Shown piece after piece: positions 11,826 through 24,541 of a DNA stretch of 64,000 bases. The position numbers and the translations under genes were made by a program. The stretch's first letter is position 1. The number at the start of each line of letters is the position of its first letter. The DNA comes from Sindora glabra (lineage: Eukaryota; Streptophyta; Magnoliopsida; Fabales; Fabaceae), in assembly GCA_020226215.1 (NCBI GenBank), contig CM035233.1, positions 8,060,001 through 8,124,000 on the forward strand, read 5' to 3'. The notes beneath the pieces were generated by a model. The model saw only the letters and a list, made by a program, of their open reading frames with translations. It had not been told where the DNA came from and did no database searches.

Positions 11826-13139
11826 ATTAAAAAATTAAAATTTTATATGAGTTTATTTTTATTATTTTTCCATGCATTTTATATAATTATAATATTTCTA
11901 ATATACAAAATTAGAAATGCAATTAACTTCATTTAATATGAAAGTTTTAAGCTTATAATTTCTTGTTTTTAATTTTTTAAAATAATAAATTAATTTGTAT
12001 AAAAATATTATATATATATATTAAAATCTCTAAGAAATAATGTTAAAATGATTATTATAGAATAAAAAATTAAAAATATTAGTGAATTTCAATTAATAAT
12101 TTTTTTTAAATTTGTAATTTCTTATTCTTGATTTATTAAAAAATTAAAATTGAGAAAGAGGATAGGATGGTCATTAATTAATACATATTTAATTTATAAT
12201 ATATTACTTAAAAATTGATATTAATAAAATGTTAATAACATTTAAATAATTAATTTTGATACTAATTTTAAATATATTATATATTTATAAAAGAAAGCCT
12301 AATAAATGATTGGATCAATGCCTACCAAAAAATAAATAAAATAAATTTAAAAATGGTAACAAGTTACAATTTGGTAGGCAAGATGGCATGTGTAGTTGTA
12401 GTACAAATCTGAAGTCCAAAATTCTTATTTAAAATAGATATCATGTTGTAATAAAAAATTGAAAAAAATAAGAATAAAAATGAATTAAGATAATAAAATA
12501 AAGTAATTATAAGGAGACACATTAATAATGTAATACAAACCTAGTATTAATATTTAGATAGATAAGTATATTAAAATAATAAAGGCAAAACCATAGGCAC
12601 GGAAATAGATTAAAAGAGGTAAAGAGTCGTTGCTCAATAGCTAATTTAAAATTTTTATTAATATTTTATACCACTATAAATATTTATCTCAATTAAACTC
12701 AATTATACAATAAATATTCATTCATTCTCTCTTCAATCTTATTCTTATGATTTTCAAAATTGTAATACATTTTCATTCTCTACAAATGTTGAAGTTTAAA
12801 GGTGAAGATGGTGTATGAAGTTTTAAAATATTAAAATTTTCACTTCAAAGAAAAATATTAATGACACTCTTCAACTTTTTTTAATTTTTACTTATATCTT
12901 TATATTTTTTATTAAGTTTTACATATTTCAATTTTTATAGTAGTTTAGTTAATTCAATAGTTATTATTCTTGTTAAATTTAATATTAGTAATCTCATTTT
13001 CATATTATTAATAAATTTTAATTATGAATTTGAATGATCCTAATAATATATAAAATTATTTTAATAATTAAAATTTTTTAGAAAATATAGTTGTTAACTT
13101 TTTAAATAATAATTTTATAAATACCCTTTCAAGTACACC
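11826..13139. other. AT-rich spacer and hAT upstream region
   Basis: No coding match on either strand. The stretch 12590-12800 is less biased and has a CTATAAATA TATA-like box at about 12674. It could be the 5' untranslated part of the hAT element that follows. Confidence 0.35.
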
Positions 13140-14935
13140 TAAATTTACGTCATCTCATTTTTCTTATCAACATCCATCTTTTTCGCAACATGGCTATAAC
13201 CGTGAAAATGTAAACACTCCTGCAGTCTCATCTAATTTAGAAAAAAAATTAAAAAATTTCAAAATATGAAATCATTTTGATCTAAAAAATATAGATGGTG
13301 TAGTTAAAATATTTTTTAAATATTGTCCAAAAATTTATAATTATGATAGTTATAGTGGTACTAGTATAATGAAATACCATTATTCTTATAAACATGTGGA
13401 TATTATAAATATTTCAAGTGAAAAATTCTAATATGCCTCTTCAAGATCATTATGAATATGAATTATATAAATGGATTTGTTATGTTAAAATACTTTTTAG
13501 TGTAACTAGTTCTCCAAAATTAAATACTCTTCTTTAGTACTTTAATCTTCAATGATATGATATGAGTAGGAATACTAGTGTAAATAAATTGAATAAAAAT
13601 TTTGAAGAATAAAAAATAATTTTAGTTAACTTTTTTGTTAAATTGAAAAGTAGAATTACACTTAGATGTGATATTTGGACATCACCATCTTAAATAAGCT
13701 ATGTTTGTGTAACTACCCATTATGTTGATGATAATTTTATTTTACATAAAAGAATTATTTGTTTTAAACTAATTCTGCTGCCACACAATGCATTTATTAT
13801 TTTTTTATATAATAAATACTTGTAGTGAGTACATAATATTGGATAAAATATTTTTAATTACCTTTGATAATATATCTATTAATATTAGTACTATTAGAAT
13901 TTTAATTCCAACTTCAAATCTTATTCTTAAAGCTCAATTCTTTCACCTTAGATGTGCATGTCATATTTTAAATTTAATTATTCAAGATGTATTAAAAGTT
14001 ATTTCTATATTTGTACAAAATTTTAGAAGTATAATTTTATATGTCAAATCATCACCAAGTAGAAAGTATAATGAGAGAAAATTATGTGTTCAAATATCCA
14101 AAAAAAACTAAGATACCTCCACAAGATATTGTATGAGAAAGTATAATTAGAGAAAATTATATTGAATGAGAAAGAGCACAAATTTACCTACAACTTTTAC
14201 AAATATTTTATAAAGTAACTAATCTTTTATTGAGTTTTTGTTATTCGATATCTCACTCAATACTTGAATTTTTACTTTATTGTAATTTTGCTTTTCTAAA
14301 ATTTAGAAGTATTAATGAGTTTGAAATTATTATTAATGAATGTTTACCAAAATGAAATAAATACTTTAGAAATATTCCTAATTTATATATTATAGCCACA
14401 ATTATAGATCTTAGAGTTGAATAAGAAAGAGTGAAAAAATTGCTAAAAAAATACTAAGAAAATATGTAATATAAATTTAATTTAGAGTCTTATATGAATT
14501 ATATAAATAATTTATAATGCTAGAAATATTTCAAGTATATAGTAGTAAATTTAGTTCTTCACATTTATGCATAGATTCCTCATCTTAAAAAATAAGTATC
14601 TTATATCATGAAGAATATGATGATTTTTTAAATTTTATTGATGATACTTCCTCAATTAATAAAAAATCAAGTTCTTACTTATATATACCTATTATATTTA
14701 ATATGCCAAAATTTTCTATTTTAGAATGGTGGAAAAAAATAAAGAACACAATATCCTATACTTTCTCTTATGACATGTCATATATTAACATCTTCAATGT
14801 CTTCAGCAGTATTAAAAAGTACATTTTTTTAATAAGCGAATTTTGAATGACAAATATTTTATCTATGAATGAACAAAACTTAGAGATAACTATTTATTTA
14901 AACGATTGGTTTAATGCAGAAGATAAATAACAAAA
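13140..14935 (+). mobile_element. hAT transposase, degraded
   Basis: This is a plant hAT transposase remnant, left to right. A BED-type finger (KYCPKIYNYDSYSGTSIMKY, then H, about 13320-13400) comes first, with its second Cys not evident. It is followed by the DIWTSPS and YVCVTTHYVDDNFILHKRII blocks (13672-13770), ITFDNISIN (13858), and FHLRCACHILNLIIQDVLK (13940-13999) of the RNase-H-like core. Near the end lie FSILEWWKK (about 14715) and the dimerisation region up to LNDWFNAED (about 14900). Several frame changes and stops make it non-functional. Terminal inverted repeats could not be paired. Confidence 0.85.
13788..14111 (+). pseudogene. hAT transposase core fragment
   Basis: This is the longest open part of the hAT remnant. 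It includes the catalytic-core Asp context (TFDNISIN) and the conserved C-x2-H-ILNLI motif (CACHILNLI), followed by VKSSPSRK. The preceding blocks need a frame change, so it is a fragment and not a gene. Confidence 0.85.
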
Positions 14936-15461
14936 TAATTTACAAAAAATGGATCATCATTGGATGAAATATTTGTTAGTGAATTTAGTTAGGAAAATAT
15001 TTGTAAATTGTTTTGTTATTATTTTAGTTGAAACAATTTACAAAATTTACTATTAACAATTGTTTTGTTAATGAAATATTTGTTAATATTTCATAATATA
15101 TTTTAATGAAATTTTAAATGAAAATAATAATAAAATATAATTATATTTAATAATATATTTTAATTAATTAATGATATAAAATCAATAATAAATAAATAAT
15201 TGATATAATAATAATAATAAAATATAATAAATTGTAAAATTTATCTAAACTCACCTAATAAATATCAATTTAAAATTAAGATTGAAACTAATATTGTAAC
15301 AACCTAATCTATCCCCACCTAGTAAAACAGTAGTTCGATTTAAAATTGGCATAAGATACAGTTTTTATTTATTAAATCAGTCTAATAAAATTGGGTCCGC
15401 TGGTTTTGACAAGCCTAGGACCGCTATTTATCAACCATTTTTGCCCTCTGCTTGAAGAAGA
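14936..15461. other. AT-rich spacer
   Basis: Low-complexity sequence to about 15290. From 15300 the composition becomes balanced and leads into a small GC-richer island. A TGTAACAACC word at about 15295 could be an LTR start, but no matching end was found. Confidence 0.3.
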
Positions 15462-15545
15462 ATGCTGAGGACAGCCATTTCCCATCGCTTGAATCTTGCT
15501 CTCAGCAAGAGCCACGTCGTTACCTTAAAATCTTCCAACGGATAA
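15462..15545 (+). CDS. Short ORF resembling a mitochondrial presequence
   Basis: Twenty-seven codons in a local GC-rich island. The peptide starts MLRTAISHRLNLALSKS and has Arg, Lys, His, Ser and Leu but no acidic residue, as in plant mitochondrial targeting presequences. It ends at TAA (15543). No downstream open frame or clear splice donor was found, so it may be a stranded first exon, a captured gene fragment or chance. Treat it as weak. Confidence 0.2.
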   Translation: MLRTAISHRLNLALSKSHVVTLKSSNG

Positions 15546-17524
15546 TACCGATTTAGGGGGGGGGAAAAAAGGTGAAAGAATATCATGTGCCTTTGGAATT
15601 TTACAATGCTTCGTTCTCTTATCAAATCAAATTCAGAAGTTTAAAAGGAAAGAATTCGCACGAATTTGGGGTGAGTTTGATCCGGGAACCTTTTTGATCA
15701 CACGAGGAAAGTACCAAAGAAAAATGATTGATTAATACTTCTTTAAAATGTTTTTGTAAGGAGGGTGGTTATTCTTCATTTATGTTTATATGAAGGGGAT
15801 CGGTAAGTTTTAAACTCCATTTCTCTTTTTTCTGAAAAATTAAATATAAATTATATGTATTTATCAGATAAAATGATAATACAATAATTTTTATCTACTT
15901 TAAATGAAATAGTTACTCATGAATAAGAAGTAATGGAGAGTTACTCTATTTAAATATATAATCAATATAATATTTACTATTAAAAATTATAATTAAATTG
16001 ATAAAAAAACTACTTAAATAATAATAGAAATTAAATACAATTAATACAATGCTTAGAAAACTATTTAACTGGCAGTATAAGAAACTTACTCTGAACTTAG
16101 CTCTTAATTCCAAAGATAGAACTATTTAATATTCACAAAATTAAAAATATTTTATATTTATTCTAATAATCGTTTTTAGTAAATGATAGATAAAATAGAA
16201 AGATGAAGGATTTTTAATTTTTTTTAGTATTGTATGCAAAACAATACATAACAATGCATATTCAAAAATATTTTGCTTATTTAATGAAATTATGTAGGAT
16301 TAAACAAATTAAATTGTATTAATTATATTATAAATTAATCATATATTTAAAAATAATTTAATTTGATTTTAAATTGGAACCATAGTTACATAGATTTAAA
16401 TTATAGTCATGGCTTTTTTTCTGAAAAAAATTATAGAAATGATTTCTTATAACACAATTTAAGAAAAAGGAAAAATACATTTTCAATGTTTATAAATCTT
16501 ATTTAAGAAAAATAAAGTTAGAGATAAATTATAATATTGAGGTTTTTATATAAGAGAAGTTAATAAATGACACACAAAATAAAAAAGAGAGAGAAAAACA
16601 AAATGGAAAAATTTGTAGTCTAAGAAACAAATATAAAGCAAAAATATTGAATGTAGTTTGAATACAACAATAAACAATAAAACTGTAAAAAAATATTTTT
16701 AAATTGAGTGAAAAAAAAGTCTCCGAACATGGACAAAAGTGCATGTGAAAAGAATAATTTTTATAATACGGAAAAGTTTTAATAGAAAATATTTTTGTCC
16801 TATTATAATGAAAATTTTAATAGTATTTTCCTTATTTTAACAATTTAAAAAATTATCTTTATAATTCAAACATCCACTCAATTATGATATTAAAATATCT
16901 AATTTGTAAAAATATAAGATGTTGCAATGCTAAAATTTCAGTGTCATGGCAAGACTAAAATTATTTCTATTTTACTAACATAAAAAACTTATTTGATTAA
17001 CTTTTTATTACAACATTACTTTCATTTTATTATCACTCCAATACATCATTTATCACCATTAACTATGCAAGATGTTGTGTTTAAATTCTAGACATAACAA
17101 AGGGTAAAGTTCCTAAACCAATATCAAATGTCACAACACTACTAAAATGTTAATTAATTTTAAATAATACTATCAAACACAGTGGTGAATGATTTGAGAA
17201 GTAGAGGGAAAGTTTGAGATTCAAACCTTTTGACCCTTAAATATGTCCATAATATATAAATTATCTTAAAATTAATCACCAATTTTAAATTATATTCAAA
17301 ATCAATTTTTTTGTTACAACACCAAGCAAATTCAAATTGTATTATATAATTAATTGAAAAAATTAATTATAATTTTTAATAATGTGCAACAATTTAAATT
17401 TAATTTATTATTAATGTAAGTTTTTTACGTTATCATTAAATAGAAAGATAATATTTTATTAAAAATAAAATAATTATTGAATTTTATTAACAATTAAAGA
17501 GTTTTATAATTCTTTAATAATGTG
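15546..17524. other. AT-rich spacer
   Basis: A short (G)n run lies at about 15557. The rest is low-complexity sequence with no coding match, TE terminus or RNA gene that I can recognise. Confidence 0.4.
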
Positions 17525-17812
17525 GTAATACATATTTGTGTTATAGAATGGTAGTAAAATGGAGAAATTTATGCCTTTTATAGGAGTTTGTTAAGGAGAT
17601 CCTCTTTCTCCATATATCTGTGTTATATATGAGTAAGATATTTCACATAATTTGTGATGCCGTTGAAAGTAAAGAGTAGATTCCATAAAGAAGGGAAGAT
17701 CTAGTCCACCCATTTAACCTTCTTCTATTTGGGGAAGCTTCAGAAATTTAGATTAATACGGCTCTAAGGTTTTTGAAGAGTTTCTGCCAAATCTCTGGGC
17801 CAAAAATTAATA

Positions 17813-18253
17813 ATGCAAAGTCCAACATTTTCTTTTCTGGTAATGTCAAAAGCTGAAATGAGGGATAAAGCTGCTGCCATAAGTGGTTTTACTCTATCTT
17901 CAGATCTGGAAATGTATCTTGGTGTGCTCCAGATTCACAAAAGGGTCTCTAGCTCTACATATGGTCATTTGATTTGTAAGGTTCAAAACAGATTGGAAGG
18001 ATGGAAAGCTAACTGTCTTTCTATAACGAGTCGAACTGTTTTAGCTAAATCAGTTTTACAAGCTTTACCTATTCATACAATGCAGGTGGCTTCTAATCCA
18101 ATTGCCACTTTAAATGAGCTAGAGGTATATGAGAGATCTTTTATATGGGCCTATGATTCTAATAACAAAAAGATTCATACGATAGCATGGTCAAAAATTT
18201 GGCAAGACAAAGACTCACAGAGGTTTTGGGCATTAGACATCTTTATGAGATGA
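17813..18253 (+). pseudogene. LINE reverse transcriptase thumb fragment
   Basis: A 146-codon open stretch after the RT palm. It shows the plant LINE blocks YLGVLQIHKRVSSSTYGHL, VQNRLEGWKANCLSI, LAKSVLQALPIHTMQ and RSFIWAYDSNNKKIHTIAWS. It lacks the catalytic Asp box, which lies upstream in broken frame. Confidence 0.88.
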
Positions 18254-18779
18254 ATGATGCTTGCCTTTTGAAGTCCGTATGGAGCTTATTCACCGGATGC
18301 CTGAACCTATGGCCTGAAGTGTTGAAATATGAAGTATGGAAGGAATGATACTTGGCCGTCTTCTGTCCAAGTAAAAAATGGTGATTCAGTCTTGTGGAAG
18401 AATTTCTGTAAACTTTGGCATCTTTGTAATGAAGGTGCATCTCGGAACGTTGGAGATGGTAGGGGCAGTGAAGTTTTGGCATGATGACCGGTTAGATGGT
18501 TTGTGTCTTGAGGAGTGCATCGCTACTCAGGTGGGTCATGATTTGGCAGACATTACAAGTGGAGCAGGCAGTGAACGACTAAGGAGAGTGATAATTCGAA
18601 TTGTTCTCGAAAGTTTTACCCGATGCAATTCTGAGGAAGTTCCATACTTTTCTTCCTCTTAGCCCTCAAGGAGGGGAAAATAACATCGTTTGGAGATTTT
18701 CTAAAAATAGACAATTCATTGTGGCGAGTGCATATAAAATGTTAACTGAATCGCTAGAAAGAGAAGATAGCTCTTTGTG

Positions 18780-18985
18780 GAGGTTGGTATAGAATTGTGA
18801 AGACCGTGAGAAAATAAAATTCTTCATATGGAGGACATGCCATTATGGTTTACTGACAAATGAAGCTAGAGGTAAAAGGAGCATCGAAAATTCTTTCTGC
18901 GGTAGGTGTAACAGAGCTGTTGAGGATATCCTCCATGCATTGCTTGACTGCCCTCAGGTGAAAAAGGTATGGCTGTCTCTTATGT
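18780..18985 (+). pseudogene. LINE zinc-binding (zf-RVT) domain fragment
   Basis: In-frame blocks KIKFFIWRTCHYGLLTNEA, then FCGRCNRAVEDILHALLDCP and QVKKVW match the C-x2-C...H-x4-C domain that follows the RT in plant LINEs. It is preceded by a TAG stop (at 18790) and is not translated as part of a complete ORF2. Confidence 0.85.
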
Positions 18986-19830
18986 CGGTGCAGAATCGAG
19001 ATTTCCCTTTTCTTTTTCTGCTGGATAAGGAACAGTGGGTAAAGCAGAATCTGGACAATAGAGTTGGTAGAGTTGATGATGCTCAATGCGCATTGAAATG
19101 GGGAGTAATAGTGTGGCTCCTTTAGTTAACAGTGGAGGAATAAGGAGATTTTTGAAGGGCATTTCGTGTTCCCTGACTAGCCGTATCATCATATTCTGCA
19201 TTATATAAAGGAGGTTGGGTTGTGCAAACAATTGTTGCAACAAAGAGATGGAACCAGCACTCAGGTTTGCCTTGATATCTGTTGGCAGTGTCCCGGAATA
19301 GGGTGTGTAAAAGTAAACACCGATGGGACTGTAAAAGCCAAGGAGGGGCATTTCTTGCAATGAGAGAGAAGAATGGATAAGGGGGTTTGTCAAAAATTTG
19401 GGACATTGTGAAGTTGTTGTGAGTGAACTCTGGGGAATTGTGGAGAGGCTTAAATTTGCTTGGGATATACAATACAAAGAGGTGATTCCCGAGTCCCTAA
19501 AGCTCTTGTGAACATGCTCAATAAAGGCAACATGGATCAGCATTGTACACAAAGATCATTCACAAGTGGCAAACTACTTTTGAACAGAAATTGGAAGGTG
19601 CACATCATGCTCATATAAAACGAATCAAACAAATGTACAGACCAGCTAATTATAGTATTGCTTTAGATTTGGGTATCACAATTCTTCAAAGTGCTCCCTC
19701 AGAGCTTCGACTGCTTTTATTAGCTGATGTTTTTAGGATTCATATCCTAGAATTATCTATATGTAATTTTTCTTTTTTGGGCTTTTGCCCCCCCTGTGAT
19801 TACGAAAAAAATAATAATGTCGTATTACAT

Positions 19831-20271
19831 GTGTTGGTGATAGATATTAAATTAATTTATATTAATAATAAATCAAATTTAAATCCTATTTAAATAATAT
19901 TACTGATAATTTACCTAAATTTAAATTTGATCGATAAAATTTTTATATTATTAATGAATAAAAAGATATCATATAATTAAAAAATAATTTTAATTAAAAA
20001 ATATTACTCATTTCAATAAAATTTTAATAATTTTAAATAGTGTGACATGAATGAATTCATGAATGTGTGAAACTAAAAAATTAAATCATTTAGTTTAGAT
20101 CAAATTTAAAGTTATTTAATATTCAGTTATATCAAATGGATTTTAAATTCCTTAATCTTTATGACACAGGTAAACTTAGTGGTAGAGAGATAATATCTGT
20201 CCAATCTTTTCTTACGGGGAAGAGAACCAGGCAGCTTGATTCGGAATAATTAGAAAAAGGAAAAAATTGAA

Positions 20272-20337
<66 letters not shown>

Positions 20338-21244
20338 ATTCAGAAAATTTTGATTTCTTTTCTTTATTTTTTTTCAAAATGTGATACCTTAAATAGGATA
20401 ATGATAATTTTTCCAATTTCTTAAGGAGTTTAATTCCCTCATTCTTGATTTTGAATTAATCATTCTCAATGATGAGAATGATGATAATTACAAAATAAAA
20501 ATGAAAAAAATTAATAAATAATAGTAAATAATAATAGCAACAATAATAAAATTATTAATTAAAATAATAAATAGTTAATAATAAAATAATTAACAATATT
20601 AAAAAATATAATATCAAATATTAATAATAAAAATAATAAATATCAATAATTTTTTATTTTAAATTAACAAATAATTATAAAAATAATAATATTACTTGTA
20701 AAGGAAAAAGATAAAAAATAATTAATCATATTAATAAAATAACAACACTAAATATTAATAATGATATAATAAAAATAAAATAATTATTTTAAAATAATAA
20801 TAAATAATGAGTTAAATAATAAAATATTAATAATTAATATTACTAGAATAATAAATAATTAAAAAATTAATAATATTAATTAATAATAAAATTAACAATA
20901 ATAAACAAAAATAAATATAATTGTAAATAATAAAAATAAATTTTAATGATAGTTATAATATATTATTATTAAAATAATAATAAGTAATAAGATAATAGTT
21001 ATAATAATATATATGATAATTATTTTGATTATAATAATTAATTAATTAATTTCTTCTCGTACCAAATATTAACAAAATTAATTATAAGAACTTTCAATTT
21101 TCCTTTTTTTTGAATTGAATAAAATAAATAATTATAAAATATTTTTTCTCCCTATTTTTTATTAATTTTTTCTCTGACGCTTCTAAAAGTTATCAGTTAA
21201 TCACTTTGCACAAATAAAACCGTGGCATTCTGTACGGCCGAAAT
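19831..21244. other. AT-rich spacer with microsatellites
   Basis: Sequence with no coding match. It includes the TA tract at 20276-20334 and about 600 bases (20450-21050) built almost only of AAT/TAA/ATT words, most likely a degenerate trinucleotide expansion. Confidence 0.5.
20276..20334. repeat. (TA)n microsatellite
   Basis: An uninterrupted TA run of about 29 units. Confidence 0.95.
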
Positions 21245-21293
21245 CCAAGCAAAAGCGGCTTTGGGGACCGTCCCTAGCACAGCTTCTGCTTGG
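21245..21293. repeat. Inverted repeat in a GC-richer patch
   Basis: Arms CCAAGCAAAAGC (21245-21256) and GCTTCTGCTTGG (21282-21293) pair with one mismatch around a 25-nt loop. Weaker pairing continues outward. It sits in a GC-rich patch (21200-21340) inside AT-rich sequence and may be a MITE core or a fossil stem-loop. Confidence 0.6.
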
Positions 21294-21643
21294 AAGCCGA
21301 CGATGACAAAGTTGCCAGCTTGTCATTCCGTCTGTAGGTTGGTTTTTGGTCGTTTACTTATGTAAATTCAAATAAGAAATGCTTTCATCCGTGTTTAAAA
21401 ATTTTGTAATGTTTTATAAAAACAATAAAAGTCGAAAATTTTTCTATAAAATTTCATAATTTTTACAAAATAAAAGTTATATGCGTGTATAAATTTTATA
21501 TGTAAGAAATATATAAAAAAGCATAATTTTATTATTTAAAGTTACATAATTTTTAGATAAAATTATTATTTCTAATAAAAAATATATTGTTTATATTTTC
21601 GTAAATTTATCGAAGCACGATTATCCTGATCTTGTCCGAATAG

Positions 21644-22371
21644 TGTCGTGACAATTTTACAAGCAAACATGCTTGGATTAAGATGAGACTTGGTGGAAAA
21701 ATTCAACATGTTATGAGGGTCATATGGTTGAAATTTAAGATCAATCTGGCTTGCGTATTTTTTTTTTAATTTTCTCAAGTTTGAGAGTATTTTGGTCATT
21801 TTGAAAGGTTTGAGAATCCGGTGGGGTTCGAAAAGATCATATTTGGAATCCTCACATTTTTATCTTTGTGTCGGCTGATTTTCATGATGAACAGACACCC
21901 GAAGCATGGCAAAAAAAGCTTATGACAACTCGAAAAAAGTATATCACCTTCTTGTGCGAGGCCTTTTGTTCAAAATGCTCTTTAAATGAATGGAGTGCTT
22001 TAAGGGCTTGCGAGGCGCTTGGACGCTGAGCTAGGGACAGAGTGTGTTGGCTTGTAGCCATCCTCTTACACACTCAAAGCTATGTAATGAGGTATAAACT
22101 AAGTGAACGAAGTGTCCTTCTCCTTATTTATTTGTCCCTTACTGTTCGTAGTGCACAGAGGCTTCTTGTGTGGAAGGATCCTGTGGTTCGGTATGCGTAG
22201 GCACTTCGACGACATATGATATTGGCATGCAAACTTGTGAGTCCCGTTATGTTTACCCAAATGTGTCAAACGAGGGTTTAATATTGGAAGGCTAGCATGT
22301 TGGTCAAGAGTGGCAAGCATGCACTGCACTGCACTGCACGATTTCAGTTGGAGAGCTGTTGGCCTGTGATA
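21644..22371 (+). repeat. 5' LTR of the non-autonomous element
   Basis: This 728-bp LTR aligns along its length with 24542-25131. It lacks a few bases near its start (TGTCGTGACA against the fuller 3' LTR start). It has about 150 extra bases (about 21830-21978) that the 3' LTR has lost. It ends CCTGTGATA, where CA has become TA. Confidence 0.85.
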
Positions 22372-22373
22372 GA

Positions 22374-22385
22374 TGGTATTAGAGC
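22374..22385 (+). other. Primer-binding site
   Basis: TGGTATTAGAGC, two bases after the LTR end. It is complementary to the 3' end of initiator Met tRNA apart from one C-to-T change. Confidence 0.85.
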
Positions 22386-23754
22386 TCGATTTGTGCCATA
22401 TGACCAAGATTGGGTGAGCACAATTGGTTAGATACAGCTTGTCCCTCAGTATGCAGTATGTGTGAAACTATCATCCTTTCAAACTTGATGGTGTCGTTGC
22501 CAAAGACTTGACCAAATGGTGCAAGAGATTGGATTGTCTTGAGAAGCCAATGGACGAGAGAATAGTACATACTAGTGATCGAGGATTTGGATGAAGGGCC
22601 CAAGCATTTGTGCCAAGTGGGCTATATTGCTTGTCAATTGTGCGTGGAACATTGGTTATGCGCTCATTCATAGTAGTGGCATCGAGGGATGCAACCTTAC
22701 CATCTAGAAGGATGAAGGAATTGACGACTAATCCGATGGGAGAAGCCTAGGTCTTGCTAGAAGGCTTAACTACTTGAAGGATTGGTGGAACCGGAGGGTG
22801 AAGTCATTGGTCGTGCCAGAGGGTATGACCACAGTTGGAGGGCATGAGCGGATCATTCCAAAGGAAATGGTCCAAAATCATGTCAAGGAGATCCGAAGGG
22901 ATCGTCCGAGTGCTTGGTGAAGCATAATAGTCGGAGGGCTTGGCAAAGATTCATAGGAATCAATGTCGTGTGTGAGCTAGAGTGGATGTTGCTTTATGCT
23001 CAACCCTCTTCTATGAGTTGAAGTGGGGAAGCCATCAGAGGATGCACTCGTGAAGTCGTTAAAGGATGCACACCAAGGAATGATCGTCAAGATCGTGATG
23101 CTAGTGGCATCAAACTTCGAAAGTAGGCTGTGATGGCCGGTGATATGCCAGAAGGCATTGATCCAGAGAGGATTAGAGGATTCTATCGGGTGTGCAATTA
23201 GCATTGTCTAGTGCAATGAATCAACCAAAATGCAAATGACCAGTTGGGAAGCGAGGTTCACCCTCTCTGTATAGATCCAGCATAAGTTTTGTCTCTTGCA
23301 TGGGTGTTGTGGAACACTTAGTGTAAGATACTTGTTAGTAGGTGATTCAAAGTACTAAGCATTTGTCATGAGCCATAGAGTTAGCACACACTTAAGCCGT
23401 GGAGGTGGCTGATTGTACAATTTGCAGAGGCAACTACCTGTCGAATAAGTTACAGAGGTAATGAGTTCAAGAGAGTTATGTGGGATAGCGGCACTAGAGA
23501 GAGTGTCAAGGCACTTTGAAAGGTGACTATAGAGGTAGCTTTTCAAGTGACTTTGCAGATGATGCATTTTGCCAAGTACCTATATTGTAGAGGCAACAAA
23601 CAACCCAACTTTAAGATGGGGGAAACATTTCATAACGCTTAAAGAGATAGGCTTTGAGACGGTCGAGGGAGTAACTCGGTGGAGTAGGCTAAAGACCAGA
23701 ACCGTGTTAGATTGAGGCGTCAATGAGAGCATTGACATTTGAAATGGGGGAGAA
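22386..23754 (+). other. Internal region, non-coding
   Basis: Balanced base composition compared with the flanks, but no gag, protease, RT or integrase block in any frame. Short open stretches on the minus strand have no family match and differ between the duplicated copies. It ends in a polypurine tract (GAAATGGGGGAGAA, 23741-23754). Confidence 0.7.
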
Positions 23755-23979
23755 TGTCACAAGTTGACAGTTGTGACAGTTCGACAGGAAAACATGCTTG
23801 GATTAAGACGAGACTTGATGAAAAAATCTAACATGTTATGAGGTCTTGTGATTAAAATTTGAGATCAATCTAGCTTGCGTACTATTTTTTTTTATTTTTT
23901 CAAGTTTGGGGGTATTTTAATTATTTTGAAAGGTTTAAGAATCTAGTGGGATTTGAAAAGACCATATTTGGAATCTTAG
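23755..23979 (+). repeat. Truncated LTR copy inside the element
   Basis: The first ~225 bp of the LTR (TGTCACAAGTTGACAG...) follow a polypurine tract. The copy then breaks at 23979/23980 into a second copy of the internal sequence (GTGCAATTAGC). It retains the GACCATATTTGGAATC segment that the 3' LTR lost. Confidence 0.85.
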
Positions 23980-24541
23980 TGCAATTAGCATTGTTTAGTG
24001 CAATGAATTGATCGAAATGCAAATGAGTGGCTTGGGAGTGAAGTTCGCCCTCTTTGCGTAGATCTAGCGTAAGTCTTGTCTTTTGCAAGAGTGTTGTAGG
24101 ACACTTAGTGTAAGATACCTATTAGTAGATGATTCAAAGTACTAAGCATTTGTCATAAGCTATAGAGTTGGCACACACTTAAACCGCGGAGGTGACTGAT
24201 TGTACAATCTGCAGAGGTAATTACCCATCGAACAAGTTACAGAGGTAACGAGTTCAAGAAAGCTATATGGGATAGGGGCACTAGAGAGAGTGTCAGGGCA
24301 CTTTGAAAAGTGACTACAGAGGTAGCCTTTCAAGTGACTTTGTGGAGGATGCATTTTGCCAAGTACCTATGTTGCAGAAGCAACAGACAACCCAACTTCG
24401 AGATGGGGAAAATATTTCATAGTACTTAAAGAGACAGGCTTTAAGATGGTCGAAGGAGTAACTCGACGGAGTAGGCTGAAGATCGGAGCCGTGTTAGAGT
24501 GAGGCGTCAATGTGAACATTGACATTTGAAGTGGGGGAGAA
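23980..24541 (+). repeat. Second copy of the 3' internal segment
   Basis: A direct duplicate of 23192-23754, collinear throughout with scattered substitutions. It ends in the polypurine tract AAGTGGGGGAGAA that abuts the 3' LTR. Confidence 0.9.

Larger units (their letters stand above)
17525..19830 (+). mobile_element. L1-type LINE, 3' portion, degraded
   Basis: The match starts inside the RT palm (NGSKMEKFMPF, then GVC*GDPLSPYICV at 17540-17625). It continues through the thumb region (YLGVLQIHKR...LEGWKA...LSI about 17910-18030), the zinc-binding RT-associated domain (about 18780-18985), and an RNase H remnant (VNTDGTVKAKEG about 19310-19345; ELWGIVERLKFAW about 19429-19465). The end has an A-rich tail near 19806-19830. 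The 5' RT half is absent, as expected for a 5'-truncated LINE copy. Stops and frame changes are frequent. Confidence 0.88.

Noticed and set aside
18850..19552. Several minus-strand open stretches (up to 190 codons)
   Set aside because: They are antisense to the LINE zinc-binding and RNase H domains, which are recognisable on the plus strand.
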